The translations under genes were made by a program, and so were the position numbers. Shown here one piece after another: positions 1-8,572 of a stretch of DNA of 64,000 nucleotides. Position 1 is the first letter of the stretch. Each line of letters opens with the position of its first letter. Below the pieces are notes generated by a model. It was not told where the DNA came from, made no database searches, and saw only the letters and a list, made by a program, of their open reading frames with translations. Source of the DNA: Streptomyces rimosus (GTDB lineage: Bacteria > Actinomycetota > Actinomycetes > Streptomycetales > Streptomycetaceae); NCBI RefSeq assembly GCF_008704655.1, contig NZ_CP023688.1, forward strand, positions 5,067,001-5,131,000. Reading direction: 5' to 3'.

Positions 1-1
1 G

Positions 2-136
2 CGCCACTACGTGTGGGTGATGCGGCTCGGCGGCGGCATGATGGTCGTGCTCGGCGTCCTGCTCCTCACCGGCGTATGGGCCGACATGATGTCCGGCCTG
101 CAGAGCTGGACCAGCAGCTTCACCCCAGGGATCTGA
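2..136 (+). CDS. ccdA: Cytochrome c biogenesis protein CcdA, C-terminal end (partial)
   Basis: Only the last 44 codons are present because the gene enters from the left edge. The visible protein contains one membrane segment (GGGMMVVLGVLLLTGVW) followed by a short polar tail. It sits immediately upstream of resB and ccsB, the position ccdA holds in actinobacterial System II cytochrome c maturation clusters. CcdA moves reducing power across the membrane to keep apocytochrome haem-binding cysteines reduced. The stop lies 3 nt before the resB ATG. Identity rests mainly on context, since the catalytic cysteines would be upstream of the window. Confidence 0.75.
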   Translation, partial: RHYVWVMRLGGGMMVVLGVLLLTGVWADMMSGLQSWTSSFTPGI

Positions 137-139
137 TTG

Positions 140-1978
140 ATGGCCTCCAAGACCGACACCCCCCGCGACGCCGACGACGCCGAGGTCGGCGCCGCGGGCT
201 CGCAGCTGTCCACCGCCCCCGAGGAGGAGGCGGCCGGGGAGGTCTCCCTGCCGTCCCTCGGGCCGATCGGCTGGGCCCGGTGGTTCTGGCGGCAGCTGAC
301 GTCGATGCGGGTCGCGCTGATCCTGCTGTTCCTGCTCTCGCTGGGCGCCATCCCCGGCTCGCTGGTCCCGCAGACCAGCATCGACCCGACCAAGGTCGAG
401 CAGTTCCGCACCGACCACCCGACGCTGGCGCCGCTGTACGACAAGCTGGGCCTGTTCCACGTCTACAGCTCGGTGTGGTTCTCCGCGATCTACCTGCTGC
501 TGTTCATCTCGCTGATCGGCTGCATCGTGCCGCGCTCGTGGCAGTTCGTCGGCCAGCTGCGCAGCCGCCCGCCGCGCGCCCCGCGCCGGCTGACCCGGCT
601 GCCCGCGTACACGACGTGGCGTACGGACCGGGCGCCCGACGAGGTGCTCGGCGCGGCCCAGCGCCTGCTGAAGAAGCGCCGCTTCCGCGCCCACACCGTC
701 GATGACGCGGTCGCCGCCGAGAAGGGCTACCTGCGCGAAGCGGGCAACCTGATCTTCCATGTCTCACTGATCGTGATCCTGGTCGCGGTCGCCGTCGGCA
801 GCCTGTGGAAGTCCGAGGGCGGCAAGCTGGTCGTCGAGGGAGACGGCTTCGCCAACAGCCTCACCCAGTACGACAACTTCAAATCCGGCGCCTTCTACGA
901 CACCGACGACCTCGAACCGTTCGGCTTCTCCCTCAAGAGCTTCGACGCGTCCTACGAGCGCACCGGCCCCCAGAAGGGCACCCCGCGCGAGTTCCGCGCC
1001 AACATCTCGTACTTCCAGGGCGCGGACGGCAAGGAACACCCGGGCAAGATCGAGGTCAACCATCCGCTGGAGATCGCGGACTCCAAGATCTTCCTGCTCT
1101 CGCACGGCTACGCGCCGGTCGTCGAGGTCACCGACGGCCGCGGCAAGCAGGTCTACAGCGGCGCCGTGCCGTTCCTGCCGCAGGACATGCAGAACTACAC
1201 CTCCACCGGCGTGGTCAAGGTGCCCAACGCGCAGACCGCCGCCGGCAAGCGCAACCAGCTCGGCTTCTCGGGCTTCTTCGTGCCCACGTACGGCGGCAAG
1301 GGCTCCGGCTCGATGTTCTCCACGTTCCCCGCGCTGGACAACCCGCGGCTGACGCTGACCGCGTACCACGGCGACCTCGGCGTGGACTCCGGACTGCCGC
1401 AGAGCGTGTACCAGCTGGAGAAGAAGAACCTCAAGCAGTACAAGCAGGACGGCCGCGCCGTCGCCCAGATGATGAAGCCCGGCGAGACCATGAAGCTCCC
1501 CGGCGGCGACGGCAGCATCAAGTTCGTCGGCGTCAAGCAGTGGGCCACCTTCCAGGTCTCCCACCAGCCCGGCAACGGCCTCGCCCTGATCGGCGCGATC
1601 GCCATCCTGATCGGCCTGGCCGGCTCCCTGTTCATCCAGCGCCGCCGGGTCTGGGTACGGGCCGTACGCGGCGCCGACGGCGTGACCGTCGTCGAGATGG
1701 CGGGCCTGGGCCGCAGCGAGTCCACCCGCCTTCCGGAGGAGCTGGCCGATCTGGCGGGGGCGCTGGAGGCGGACGCGCCGTTGGCGGAGGCGGCCACGGA
1801 TTCCGGCCCGGTCACGGACGAGGACGCGAGCGCGGACTCCGCCCCCGTCCCCGCCCCGTCCCCGGCCGCCGACGAGAAGAAACCCACCCCCACCGGCTCC
1901 GAAAGCACGGCGAAGTCCACCGGTTCCACCGACTCCGCCGATGATCCTGCCGACCCCTCCGAAGGAGCGCGCGCGTGA
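140..1978 (+). CDS. resB: Cytochrome c biogenesis protein ResB
   Basis: 612 aa. ResB pairs with CcsB (CcsA) to move haem across the membrane and attach it to apocytochromes c. Visible features are a disordered acidic N-terminus, membrane segments near residues 55-75 and 113-135, a third segment near 205-225 just after REAGNLIFH (a histidine at this place is typical of the family), a large extracytoplasmic domain, and a fourth segment near 478-498. A long Pro/Ala/Asp-rich tail follows. ATG at 140 is preferred because AGGGA lies 9 nt upstream; a TTG at 137 is the alternative. The stop overlaps the ccsB start (GTGA), which suggests translational coupling. Confidence 0.93.
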   Translation: MASKTDTPRDADDAEVGAAGSQLSTAPEEEAAGEVSLPSLGPIGWARWFWRQLTSMRVALILLFLLSLGAIPGSLVPQTSIDPTKVEQFRTDHPTLAPLYDKLGLFHVYSSVWFSAIYLLLFISLIGCIVPRSWQFVGQLRSRPPRAPRRLTRLPAYTTWRTDRAPDEVLGAAQRLLKKRRFRAHTVDDAVAAEKGYLREAGNLIFHVSLIVILVAVAVGSLWKSEGGKLVVEGDGFANSLTQYDNFKSGAFYDTDDLEPFGFSLKSFDASYERTGPQKGTPREFRANISYFQGADGKEHPGKIEVNHPLEIADSKIFLLSHGYAPVVEVTDGRGKQVYSGAVPFLPQDMQNYTSTGVVKVPNAQTAAGKRNQLGFSGFFVPTYGGKGSGSMFSTFPALDNPRLTLTAYHGDLGVDSGLPQSVYQLEKKNLKQYKQDGRAVAQMMKPGETMKLPGGDGSIKFVGVKQWATFQVSHQPGNGLALIGAIAILIGLAGSLFIQRRRVWVRAVRGADGVTVVEMAGLGRSESTRLPEELADLAGALEADAPLAEAATDSGPVTDEDASADSAPVPAPSPAADEKKPTPTGSESTAKSTGSTDSADDPADPSEGARA

Positions 1979-3069
1979 ACCTCGCTGCCGCAGCCACCAA
2001 CGAGAGCCTGGCCAGTATCAGCAACATGCTGATCTACTCGGCCATGGCCGTCTACACCCTCGCCTTCCTCGCGCACCTCGCCGAGTGGGCCTTCGGCAGC
2101 CGCAGCAAGGTCGGCCGCACGGCAGCGGCCCTGACCGCCACCGCGCCGGCCCCCGCCAAGGCCCCGGCGGCCCGCACGGCCGAGCAGGGCGGCGGCACCG
2201 CCGTACTGGAGCGCCCCAAGGTCGTCACCCGCGCGGCCAACGGCAAGCGGGACGTCCCGGACGGCCCGGGCGCCGCGGGCGGCACCGAGAAGGGCGACCT
2301 CTACGGCCGGATCGCCATCTCGCTGACCACCCTCGCGTTCCTGATCCACCTCGGCGGCGTCCTCACCCGCGGCCTGTCCGTGCAGCGTGCCCCCTGGGGC
2401 AACATGTACGAGTTCTCCACGACCTTCGGCATGGTCGCGGTCGCCGCGTACCTCATCCTCCTCGCCCTGCGGAAGAACGTCCGCTGGATCGGCCTGCTGC
2501 TGACCGCCACCGTCCTGCTGGACCTCGGCGTGGCCGTCACCTGGCTCTACACCGAAAGCTCCCAGCTGGTCCCGGCCCTCCACTCCTACTGGCTGTGGAT
2601 CCACGTCAGCTGCGCGATCATCTCCGGCGCGTTCCTCTACCTCGGCGCCGTCTCCACGCTGCTCTACCTCTTCCGCGACCGCTACGAGAGCAAGCTGGCC
2701 GACCCGAACGGCAAGCAGCCCGGCGCCTTCGCCACCTCCGTGATGGAGCGCCTCCCCGCGGCCGCCAGCCTGGACAAGTTCTCCTACCGCGTGAACGCCA
2801 CGATCTTCCCCCTGTGGACCTTCACGATCATCGCCGGCGCCATCTGGGCCGGCGAGGCATGGGGCCGCTACTGGGGCTGGGACTCCAAGGAAATCTGGTC
2901 CTTCGTCACCTGGGTCGCCTACGCCGCCTACCTCCACGCCCGCGCCACCGTCGGCTGGAAGGGCCGCAAGGCCGCCTACCTGGGCCTGTTCGCGTTCCTG
3001 ACGTACATCTTCAATTACTACGTCGTGAATTACTTCTTCTCGGGACTGCATTCCTACTCGGGGATCTGA
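1975..3069 (+). CDS. ccsB: c-type cytochrome biogenesis protein CcsB (CcsA/ResC family)
   Basis: 364 aa polytopic membrane protein, the haem-handling partner of ResB. The tryptophan-rich WWD-type motif WGRYWGWDSKEIWSF lies near residues 294-308 and is the family signature for binding haem on the outer face. Histidines flanking the membrane segments (for example in SYWLWIHVSCAI) are the expected axial ligands. A Pro/Ala/Lys-rich cytoplasmic loop lies between the first segment and the rest. The GTG start overlaps the resB stop by 4 nt. No clear terminator follows, so the transcript may run into the next gene. Confidence 0.94.
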   Translation: MNLAAAATNESLASISNMLIYSAMAVYTLAFLAHLAEWAFGSRSKVGRTAAALTATAPAPAKAPAARTAEQGGGTAVLERPKVVTRAANGKRDVPDGPGAAGGTEKGDLYGRIAISLTTLAFLIHLGGVLTRGLSVQRAPWGNMYEFSTTFGMVAVAAYLILLALRKNVRWIGLLLTATVLLDLGVAVTWLYTESSQLVPALHSYWLWIHVSCAIISGAFLYLGAVSTLLYLFRDRYESKLADPNGKQPGAFATSVMERLPAAASLDKFSYRVNATIFPLWTFTIIAGAIWAGEAWGRYWGWDSKEIWSFVTWVAYAAYLHARATVGWKGRKAAYLGLFAFLTYIFNYYVVNYFFSGLHSYSGI

Positions 3070-3118
3070 TTCGGGGGGCGTGGCTATCGGCCAGCGGCGC
3101 TGAGGAGTGGATACGGGC

Positions 3119-4039
3119 ATGCCGTCCGACGCCGAGCGGAGCACGCAGCACGCATTCACGTCGGGCGGTGCCGCCCGGGTACTGGCCGGGGCCTGCCGAC
3201 GGGCGGGCCTCGACAGTGACGGGGCGCGCCTGATCCGCTTAGGAGAGAACGCGCTGTTCCGGCTGGCGGCACACCCTGTGGTGGTGCGGATCGCCCGCTC
3301 GCGGGAGTACCTGGATGCGGTCCAGGGCGAGGTGCGCGTATCCCGCTGGCTGTCACGTACGGGATTCCCCGTGACACGCGTGGTCGACGACCTGGAACAG
3401 CCCGTGGTGGTGGACGGCCACCCCGTCACGTTCTGGCATGTGATCGAGGAAGGCCCCCGCAAGCCGACGTACGGAGAACTGGGCGCGGTCCTCCGAGACC
3501 TTCATTCGCTCACCGTCCCGGACACACTGGCCTTACCGCCGTACCCGGCCCTGGGCCGGACCGACCGGCGCATCGCAACAGCAGCCGGCATACCGGAGGA
3601 CGACCGCGCCTTCCTGCGCAAGCGCGCCGGAGAACTCCGGGAACGTGTCGCGGGCCTGCGCTTCGAATCCCGGAAATGCGCCGTGCACGGTGACGCGCAC
3701 GTGCAGAACCTGATGGTGGATCGCGGTGGCCGGGTCACCCTGATCGATCTCGAACGATTCAGCTTCGACCATCCCGAATGGGATCTGATGGTCACCGCCA
3801 CCGAGCATCACAGCCTGGGGTGGCAGACGAAGGAACAGTACGGTGCTTTCGTCGGCGCATATGGCCGGGACCTGCGCGGCTGGCCGGGCTTCCCCACCCT
3901 GCGAGCTTTGCAGGAATTCAAGATGACGACGTGGCTCATGCAGAACGTCGCCGAGAGTGCCGAAACGGCGGCGGAGTACGCCCGGCGCATCTCCTCGCTG
4001 CGGAACGAGGACGAGCCACGCGACTGGAGCCCGGGATGA
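3119..4039 (+). CDS. Aminoglycoside phosphotransferase (APH)-fold small-molecule kinase
   Basis: 306 aa with the APH/choline-kinase fold. The catalytic HGDAHVQNLM segment (Brenner-type HxDxxxxN) is near residues 189-198, followed by IDLERF near 208, which supplies the metal-binding acidic residue. The N-terminal lobe has VVVRIARS, the expected ATP-lysine region, but with Arg instead of Lys. ATG at 3119 is chosen because GAGGAG lies 11 nt upstream; a GTG at 3107 overlaps that ribosome site. The substrate cannot be read from sequence; an antibiotic role is not implied. The stop is 6 nt from the convergent regulator gene. Confidence 0.8.
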   Translation: MPSDAERSTQHAFTSGGAARVLAGACRRAGLDSDGARLIRLGENALFRLAAHPVVVRIARSREYLDAVQGEVRVSRWLSRTGFPVTRVVDDLEQPVVVDGHPVTFWHVIEEGPRKPTYGELGAVLRDLHSLTVPDTLALPPYPALGRTDRRIATAAGIPEDDRAFLRKRAGELRERVAGLRFESRKCAVHGDAHVQNLMVDRGGRVTLIDLERFSFDHPEWDLMVTATEHHSLGWQTKEQYGAFVGAYGRDLRGWPGFPTLRALQEFKMTTWLMQNVAESAETAAEYARRISSLRNEDEPRDWSPG

Positions 4040-4045
4040 CCCGCG

Positions 4046-5419
4046 TCACTCGTCGTCCATCCTGCCCATGGCCTGCCGCACCTGTTCGGTGAAGCGCTGC
4101 ACGACAGGATGGGCCGCGCGGGCCGACACCTCGCACCGGAAGTCGTCCACGTAACGCTGGAACCGGGCTGACTGGAGGGCGTCTCCCGCTTCGACGGCGA
4201 GCCCGGCGGTGGCCAGAGCAGCTTCGAGTTCTCCGTTGAGCAACTGACTCTGGGCGAGCACCATGCGGCAGAAACCGAGCGAGCGGGCGTACTTGGGGTC
4301 GGTGAGCTCTACGGCGCGTTCGGCGAACCGGACTGCCTCCGTTCCCTGCCCGAGGTCTCGGAAACAGTGGCAGAACTCGCCGTTCAGCTCGGCTTCATCC
4401 ATGTAAGCGAGCCAGTCCGGGTCATCGGCACTCCCGGCCTGCGCGAAGAACCTCTCAGCCTCGTTCATCGCGCGGGCAGCGCCCTTGTGGTCCAGTGCCG
4501 TGGACAAGGCGCGAGCCTCGTGGGCGGAGAACAGTGCCATCGCGCGAGGCGTGGAACCGGCCTTGCCACCCTCCACCGACGCACGGGCCAACGTCAGGGC
4601 CCGCGGCGCATTACCCAGGTAGTTGGCCTGATGGCTCAAGTTGGCCAGAATTCGCGCGCCCATCATGCGGTCGCCCACTACATGAGAAAGTCGCAGAGTC
4701 GACAGCAGGTAACGCTCGGCGAGAGCATGGTTCCCGATGTCGTACGCGCTCCAGGCCAACAACTGCGACATTTCCGAGACGGCCTTGAACAATGCCTCAC
4801 CCACCTTGGCGCTGTAGCAGGCTCCCAGGAGGGGAAGTACGTCTTCCCGAAAGTAGTGCCGAAAGGCTTTGTGCGCATGCCCGCCACCGAACCGGAAGTC
4901 CAGCTGCATGAAGAACCCGGCGGCAGTACGGATCGCGGCGACATCCCGTATGCCGACTCGGCGAGTGACAGGGGCGCCACTGGGCACGCCCTCCGACCGG
5001 GAGACCAGCCAGGTAAGGACAGCGGAATGCACATCGGCGTCCGGGAGCTGGGTTTCGTCCGACCGGCCGCCCTCGGGGCACTGGTGCGTGAGGCCGCCAA
5101 GTGCATCCAGTAACTCGGGGAGCGACCGGGCGTAGTCCATACCGAATGAGCTGCCGAGAGCCCGCGGGACACCGGAAAACCCCAGCTCTTGTGGCGTAAG
5201 CCTCCGCCGTAACTTGTCGCTCAATGCCTCGGCTGCGTACAGCGCGGTCTGCCGCTGGATGCCCTTCCCGTCCAGCCACCGCTGGACGGCGACATGCGTG
5301 GTGCCGAGGTGATCGCCATGTCGTTGCGCGACCTCACGCATGCGTTTGGCCAGCCCTTTGTTCGAGGCTCCGGCTTCCGCCATGACGGCGGCCAAGCGGT
5401 GGTTCGGCTCTTGGCGCAT
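4046..5419 (-). CDS. HTH regulator with C-terminal TPR-like repeats
   Basis: 457 aa. The first 70 residues (LAAVMAEAGASNKGLAKRM ... THVAVQRWLDG) form an XRE-like helix-turn-helix. The remainder is almost entirely helical with recurring Ala/Leu patterns resembling tetratricopeptide repeats (for example NHALAERYLLSTLRLSHVVG and GTEAVRFAERAVEL). This architecture is common in Streptomyces developmental and antibiotic regulators, including NsdA-like proteins, but which one cannot be decided by eye. ATG at 5419 is chosen because GGAAGGG lies 10 nt upstream; an in-frame ATG at 5458 lacks such a site. Longer in-frame extension upstream has no ribosome site. It reads away from a short-protein operon starting at 5654. 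Confidence 0.7.
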   Translation of the reverse strand: MRQEPNHRLAAVMAEAGASNKGLAKRMREVAQRHGDHLGTTHVAVQRWLDGKGIQRQTALYAAEALSDKLRRRLTPQELGFSGVPRALGSSFGMDYARSLPELLDALGGLTHQCPEGGRSDETQLPDADVHSAVLTWLVSRSEGVPSGAPVTRRVGIRDVAAIRTAAGFFMQLDFRFGGGHAHKAFRHYFREDVLPLLGACYSAKVGEALFKAVSEMSQLLAWSAYDIGNHALAERYLLSTLRLSHVVGDRMMGARILANLSHQANYLGNAPRALTLARASVEGGKAGSTPRAMALFSAHEARALSTALDHKGAARAMNEAERFFAQAGSADDPDWLAYMDEAELNGEFCHCFRDLGQGTEAVRFAERAVELTDPKYARSLGFCRMVLAQSQLLNGELEAALATAGLAVEAGDALQSARFQRYVDDFRCEVSARAAHPVVQRFTEQVRQAMGRMDDE

Positions 5420-5485
5420 GTCCCAGCCGCCCTTCCGGAGGTCACGGTGGGTGCCCATGGTGGCACGGTGAGTTCGCTCGCGTAA

Positions 5486-5502
5486 GGGTTCACCGTGAAC
5501 CC
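5486..5502. promoter_or_regulatory. Palindromic operator candidate upstream of HTH/TPR regulator
   Basis: GGGTTCAC-C-GTGAACCC is a perfect 8+8 bp inverted repeat 67 bp upstream of the regulator start. The divergent region from 5420 to 5653 holds no other gene I can support. The half-site GTGAAC recurs near 5554. Autoregulation is inferred from position only. Confidence 0.45.
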
Positions 5503-5653
5503 CCTGGAGCGGTATTCCGAACCTCGTGTGCACGTGAACTCCCGTATCGACGCTGCCTATGGGCCGAAGACGGTCGTTGACTGTCGAGACAAGACGCCCG
5601 GTGGTGCGTGACGGCATCCCGGGGCATGGCCAATCCGGAGGAGGCAGGTCGAC

Positions 5654-5725
5654 ATGCGGAACCGAATGAGTAGGGCTTTCGGGGCGCCACTGAGCGCTTC
5701 GCGCCACGCGGCGGTGGGATGGTGA
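5654..5725 (+). CDS. Possible 23-aa leader ORF with very strong ribosome site
   Basis: ATG at 5654 is preceded by GGAGGAGG at ideal spacing, one of the strongest ribosome sites in the window. The ORF encodes 23 residues (starting MRNRMSRAFGAPLSA) and its stop overlaps the start of the next gene (ATGGTGA). It may be a small protein or a device that couples translation of the 113-aa gene. No homology can be claimed. Confidence 0.4.
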   Translation: MRNRMSRAFGAPLSASRHAAVGW

Positions 5726-6060
5726 GCGTTCACCCGCGACTGCTTCCCTGGCCGGGACTGGCCGGGCAGCGCTCTTATCTCGTGGCCGACGACAACGGCG
5801 GCATTCTGTCCCGGCTCGCCGACGAGATGGAGGAAGTCCAGCTCACCATGGGGGCTGAACTGCTCGACCACGCGACCGAAATACTCGGAGGCCGGAAGGC
5901 CGGGGCCCTCGAATTCCGTTTCTTGAGCACCCGACTGTGCGAAGCGCTGCGCGACGCATTGCGGGTGGCCGAAAGCAGGGGCGGGTTGCTGGCCGAACAT
6001 GATGACGCCGTTGCCGAGTCGGAAGAGCGGCAGGCGCTCGACGACGAGGTGACCGAATGA
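5719..6060 (+). CDS. Small acidic helical hypothetical protein
   Basis: 113 aa. The central part (LSRLADEMEEVQLTMGAELLDHATEIL, then FLSTRLCEALRDALRVAESRG) is predicted helical and acidic; no catalytic motif is seen. It is divergent from the HTH/TPR regulator and followed 25 nt later by the next small gene, so the two probably form one transcript. Small acidic proteins next to such regulators are common in Streptomyces, and a partner or antagonist role is possible but only inferred. Confidence 0.6.
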   Translation: MVSVHPRLLPWPGLAGQRSYLVADDNGGILSRLADEMEEVQLTMGAELLDHATEILGGRKAGALEFRFLSTRLCEALRDALRVAESRGGLLAEHDDAVAESEERQALDDEVTE

Positions 6061-6085
6061 GCCGGACGGGACAGGAGCCGTACGG

Positions 6086-6889
6086 GTGTTGCTCGCCCCA
6101 TTGGCGAGCAACACCGTCAGCCGCGAATCAGACGGCCGACTGGCTGTGCTGGTCCGGATCACCCGCCGTGGGGCCCCGATCGCCACCGCCCCGTTGCGGC
6201 TGACCGTATCCGAGGCAGAACGAGTCCACGCCGCGCTGTGCCATGCCCTCGACCAGGAGCCCGCGCCAAAGCCGACCGGCGACCGGCCAGCTTCTGCTCG
6301 GGGACCTGGTCCACCCGCCCCACCCCGACCTGCCGAACCCCGTGCCGTGCGCGATGGTGGGCTCATGGAGCGTCTGGAGAGTTCTGTGCCGTACGGCACT
6401 GCTGTTTCCGCCGGTGATACTCACACCCTCCGGTATGAGCTGCGTTTTCCGCAGGGGGCGGAGCGGGTCTGGGAGGCGGTGGCTACTCGGGAGGGGCTGC
6501 CGGGGTGGCTTGCTGTGGCCGAGCCGTTTGTGCGGCATGAGGGTGGGGTGATCACGCTTCGGTGGCAGAACACCGATGAGCACGGGAACGCGACGGTGGC
6601 TCCCGGGCGGGTCACGGGCTGGGGGCCGGTGCGGCTGGCGGAGTACACCGTCGACGTTCACGGCCGTATGCGCTTCGACCTCCGGGACGAGGGCTCCGAG
6701 GGCACCCGTCTGCGCTTCACGAACGAGTTCACCGGCTCCGCCGCCTCCCGCCTGGACTGCCTGGCCGGCTGGCACCACCACTTCGAGTTTCTCGCCGACG
6801 CGCTCGACGGCCGTCCCAAGGACTGGTCCACGTGGAACTTGGATCGGTGGCGGGAGCTGCGTGCCGACTACGCGGCCGCAGGACAGTAA
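6086..6889 (+). CDS. SRPBCC-domain protein with an unusual N-terminal extension
   Basis: 267 aa as one frame. The GTG at 6086 has AGGAG 8 nt upstream. Residues 1-60 form a small domain (ITRRGAPIATAPLRLTVSEAERVHAALCHAL) of the kind found as a separate small protein beside HTH regulators. A Pro/Arg/Ala linker follows to about residue 92. The last 174 residues, from an internal ATG at 6365, are a START-like SRPBCC domain (WEAVATREGLPGWLAVAEPF, then RLDCLAGWHHHFEFLADAL) that usually binds a small hydrophobic ligand. The SRPBCC part normally stands alone, so either this is a real fusion or a second start at 6365 (weak GGTGGG site) is used. Codon style shifts visibly near 6365. Confidence 0.65.
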   Translation: MLLAPLASNTVSRESDGRLAVLVRITRRGAPIATAPLRLTVSEAERVHAALCHALDQEPAPKPTGDRPASARGPGPPAPPRPAEPRAVRDGGLMERLESSVPYGTAVSAGDTHTLRYELRFPQGAERVWEAVATREGLPGWLAVAEPFVRHEGGVITLRWQNTDEHGNATVAPGRVTGWGPVRLAEYTVDVHGRMRFDLRDEGSEGTRLRFTNEFTGSAASRLDCLAGWHHHFEFLADALDGRPKDWSTWNLDRWRELRADYAAAGQ

Positions 6890-6892
6890 GGG

Positions 6893-7516
6893 TCAGGCCG
6901 GTGTGGGGGACAGGCCCGGGGTTTCCGCCGGGGCCGGGTAGGGGCGTTCCTCGGGGAGGAGGGCGGTCGCGGCTGCGGTGTTGCCCTCGCGGACGAGGGC
7001 GTGGATCTTGTGGGCCAGCGGGGTGACGTCGCGGATCGCGACCGTCCACTCGTCGGCGTAGCGGCGGGACGCCTCGCCCGACAGGCCCAGCTGGAGGGAG
7101 CGGTGGGGGAGCGCGGCCAGGTGCAGGTCGCGTTCGGGGTCCCATTGGATGCGGGCGGGGGAGTGCCGCAGCTGGTGTTTCCAGGTGTCCCGGTCGGGGT
7201 GGACGGCCGGGTCGTAGTGGGACAGGCAGGCGTGGCGCAGGGCCCAGTCGAAGCCGGTGCGGTCGAGTTCGATGGCGAGGACGCGTTCCTGGTCGGGCTT
7301 GGTGGCCCAGCCGCAGCGGTACATCATCCACAGGAACGACGGTTTGATCCACGTCATCCGCTCCCGCTTCCACGCGGGCGGGAAGCGGCCGTCGCGGGCG
7401 GCGGGGAGGCCGAGGGACGGGGCGTACGCCTGGTAGACGGTGATCGTGGTGGCGGTGTGGGCGGCGCGGATGCGGCGCGGGGGTTCGGTGGGGGATGGGT
7501 GGGGCTGGTTGTTCAT
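6893..7516 (-). CDS. DUF4291 domain protein
   Basis: 207 aa. The stretch ATTITVYQAYAP followed by RERMTWIKPSFLWMMYR and GWATKPDQERVLAIEL is the DUF4291 signature. These proteins are cytoplasmic and of unknown biochemical role. The gene lies 57 nt downstream of the oxygenase stop on the same strand, so it may be the third gene of the deaminase-oxygenase transcript. Its stop is 3 nt from the convergent SRPBCC gene. No convincing ribosome site is visible before the ATG. Confidence 0.9.
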   Translation of the reverse strand: MNNQPHPSPTEPPRRIRAAHTATTITVYQAYAPSLGLPAARDGRFPPAWKRERMTWIKPSFLWMMYRCGWATKPDQERVLAIELDRTGFDWALRHACLSHYDPAVHPDRDTWKHQLRHSPARIQWDPERDLHLAALPHRSLQLGLSGEASRRYADEWTVAIRDVTPLAHKIHALVREGNTAAATALLPEERPYPAPAETPGLSPTPA

Positions 7517-7573
7517 GGGGCGTCAGTCTGCGGTTCGATGCCCTGAGCGGCCACTGAATTTGCGGGGTCGGGG

Positions 7574-8572
7574 TCAGGCGGGACGGCCCGGGTTGATGGC
7601 GTTGAGCTGGGCGCGCAGGTACGTGTGGGAGTCGGCGAGGGGGCCGATGCGGGTGCCGGGGTCGCACTCGTAGAAGTAGACGAGGGACATCAGCTCTTCG
7701 GCGGGGGCGTCGGGCGGGGGCGGCAGGACGCGGTGGCGGCCGGCGCGCCAGCGGCCGTCGGTCCAGCGGGCCATGAGGTCGCCGATGTTGACGGTCAGGG
7801 AGCCGGGGACGTACGGGGCGTCCTGCCAGCCGGTGCCGCCGTGGGCCGGGTCGGTCCAGACCTGGAGGCCGCCCTTGCCGTGCTGCCGGTCCAGGACCGT
7901 GACCGTGCCGAAGTCGGTGTGCGGGCCGATGCGGAACTGGCCGGGCAGCGCCTCGCCCACCGTCCGCGTACCCGGATACCAGTTGATGTTGAAGCCCCAG
8001 GTGGGGTGTGCGGTGTGGCGGGTGAAGCGGTCGGGGGCGGCGCCGAGTGTGGTGGCGAGGAGTTCGAGGAGGGAGTCGGAGAGGGCGCGCAGGGCGGTCA
8101 GCAGGTCCTGGACGTCGAGGCGGAGGGCCGGGACCTGGTGGGGCCAGATGTTGGGCAGGAACCACTCGGCGTCGACGGCCGGATCGCCGGTCGGCTCCTC
8201 GGAGGCGAAGGACAGCGACTCCTTGAGGTCCGGCGGTGTCGCGGTGCCCTCGGCGGCGCCGTTCGCCTCGGCGCCTGGGCCCAGCCAGCCGCGCCCGCCG
8301 ACCTCGGTGGCGTACGGCTGCTTCTCCGCGGCGGGCAGGGCGAAGAACGTGCGGGCGGTGCGGCGGATGCGGGTGCGCAGGTCCTGGTCGAGGCCGTGGC
8401 CGGTGATGAGGAGGAAGCCGGTGGTCCGCAGGGCCGTGTCGACGGCCGCCGCGGTCGCGCGGCGCGCGTCCGGGCCGTCGGACCGCCAGCGGGCGAGGTC
8501 GATGGTGGGGATGGCGAGGCCGGTGGTGGGGGCGGGGCCGTGCTCGGGCGCGGGGTCACGGGTCTCATTCAT
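7574..8572 (-). CDS. Isopenicillin-N-synthase-family Fe(II) oxygenase
   Basis: 332 aa double-stranded beta-helix oxygenase. The N-terminal DIOX_N region (IPTIDLARW, TTGFLLITGHG) is present. Iron ligands are His218 and Asp220 in GPHTDFG and His280 in RHRV. The family RxS motif, which normally contributes the 2-oxoglutarate-binding arginine, reads LMS at residues 294-296, so that arginine is absent. Substrate unknown; purine or pyrimidine chemistry is a plausible guess because its start overlaps the end of a cytosine-deaminase-type gene by 8 nt. It would act in the cytoplasm. Confidence 0.85.
   Translation of the reverse strand: MNETRDPAPEHGPAPTTGLAIPTIDLARWRSDGPDARRATAAAVDTALRTTGFLLITGHGLDQDLRTRIRRTARTFFALPAAEKQPYATEVGGRGWLGPGAEANGAAEGTATPPDLKESLSFASEEPTGDPAVDAEWFLPNIWPHQVPALRLDVQDLLTALRALSDSLLELLATTLGAAPDRFTRHTAHPTWGFNINWYPGTRTVGEALPGQFRIGPHTDFGTVTVLDRQHGKGGLQVWTDPAHGGTGWQDAPYVPGSLTVNIGDLMARWTDGRWRAGRHRVLPPPPDAPAEELMSLVYFYECDPGTRIGPLADSHTYLRAQLNAINPGRPA

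Noticed and set aside
1195..3462. 755-aa minus-strand open frame
   Set aside because: It lies antisense to resB, ccsB and the APH gene, has no ribosome site and reads as low-complexity sequence; an artefact of high GC.
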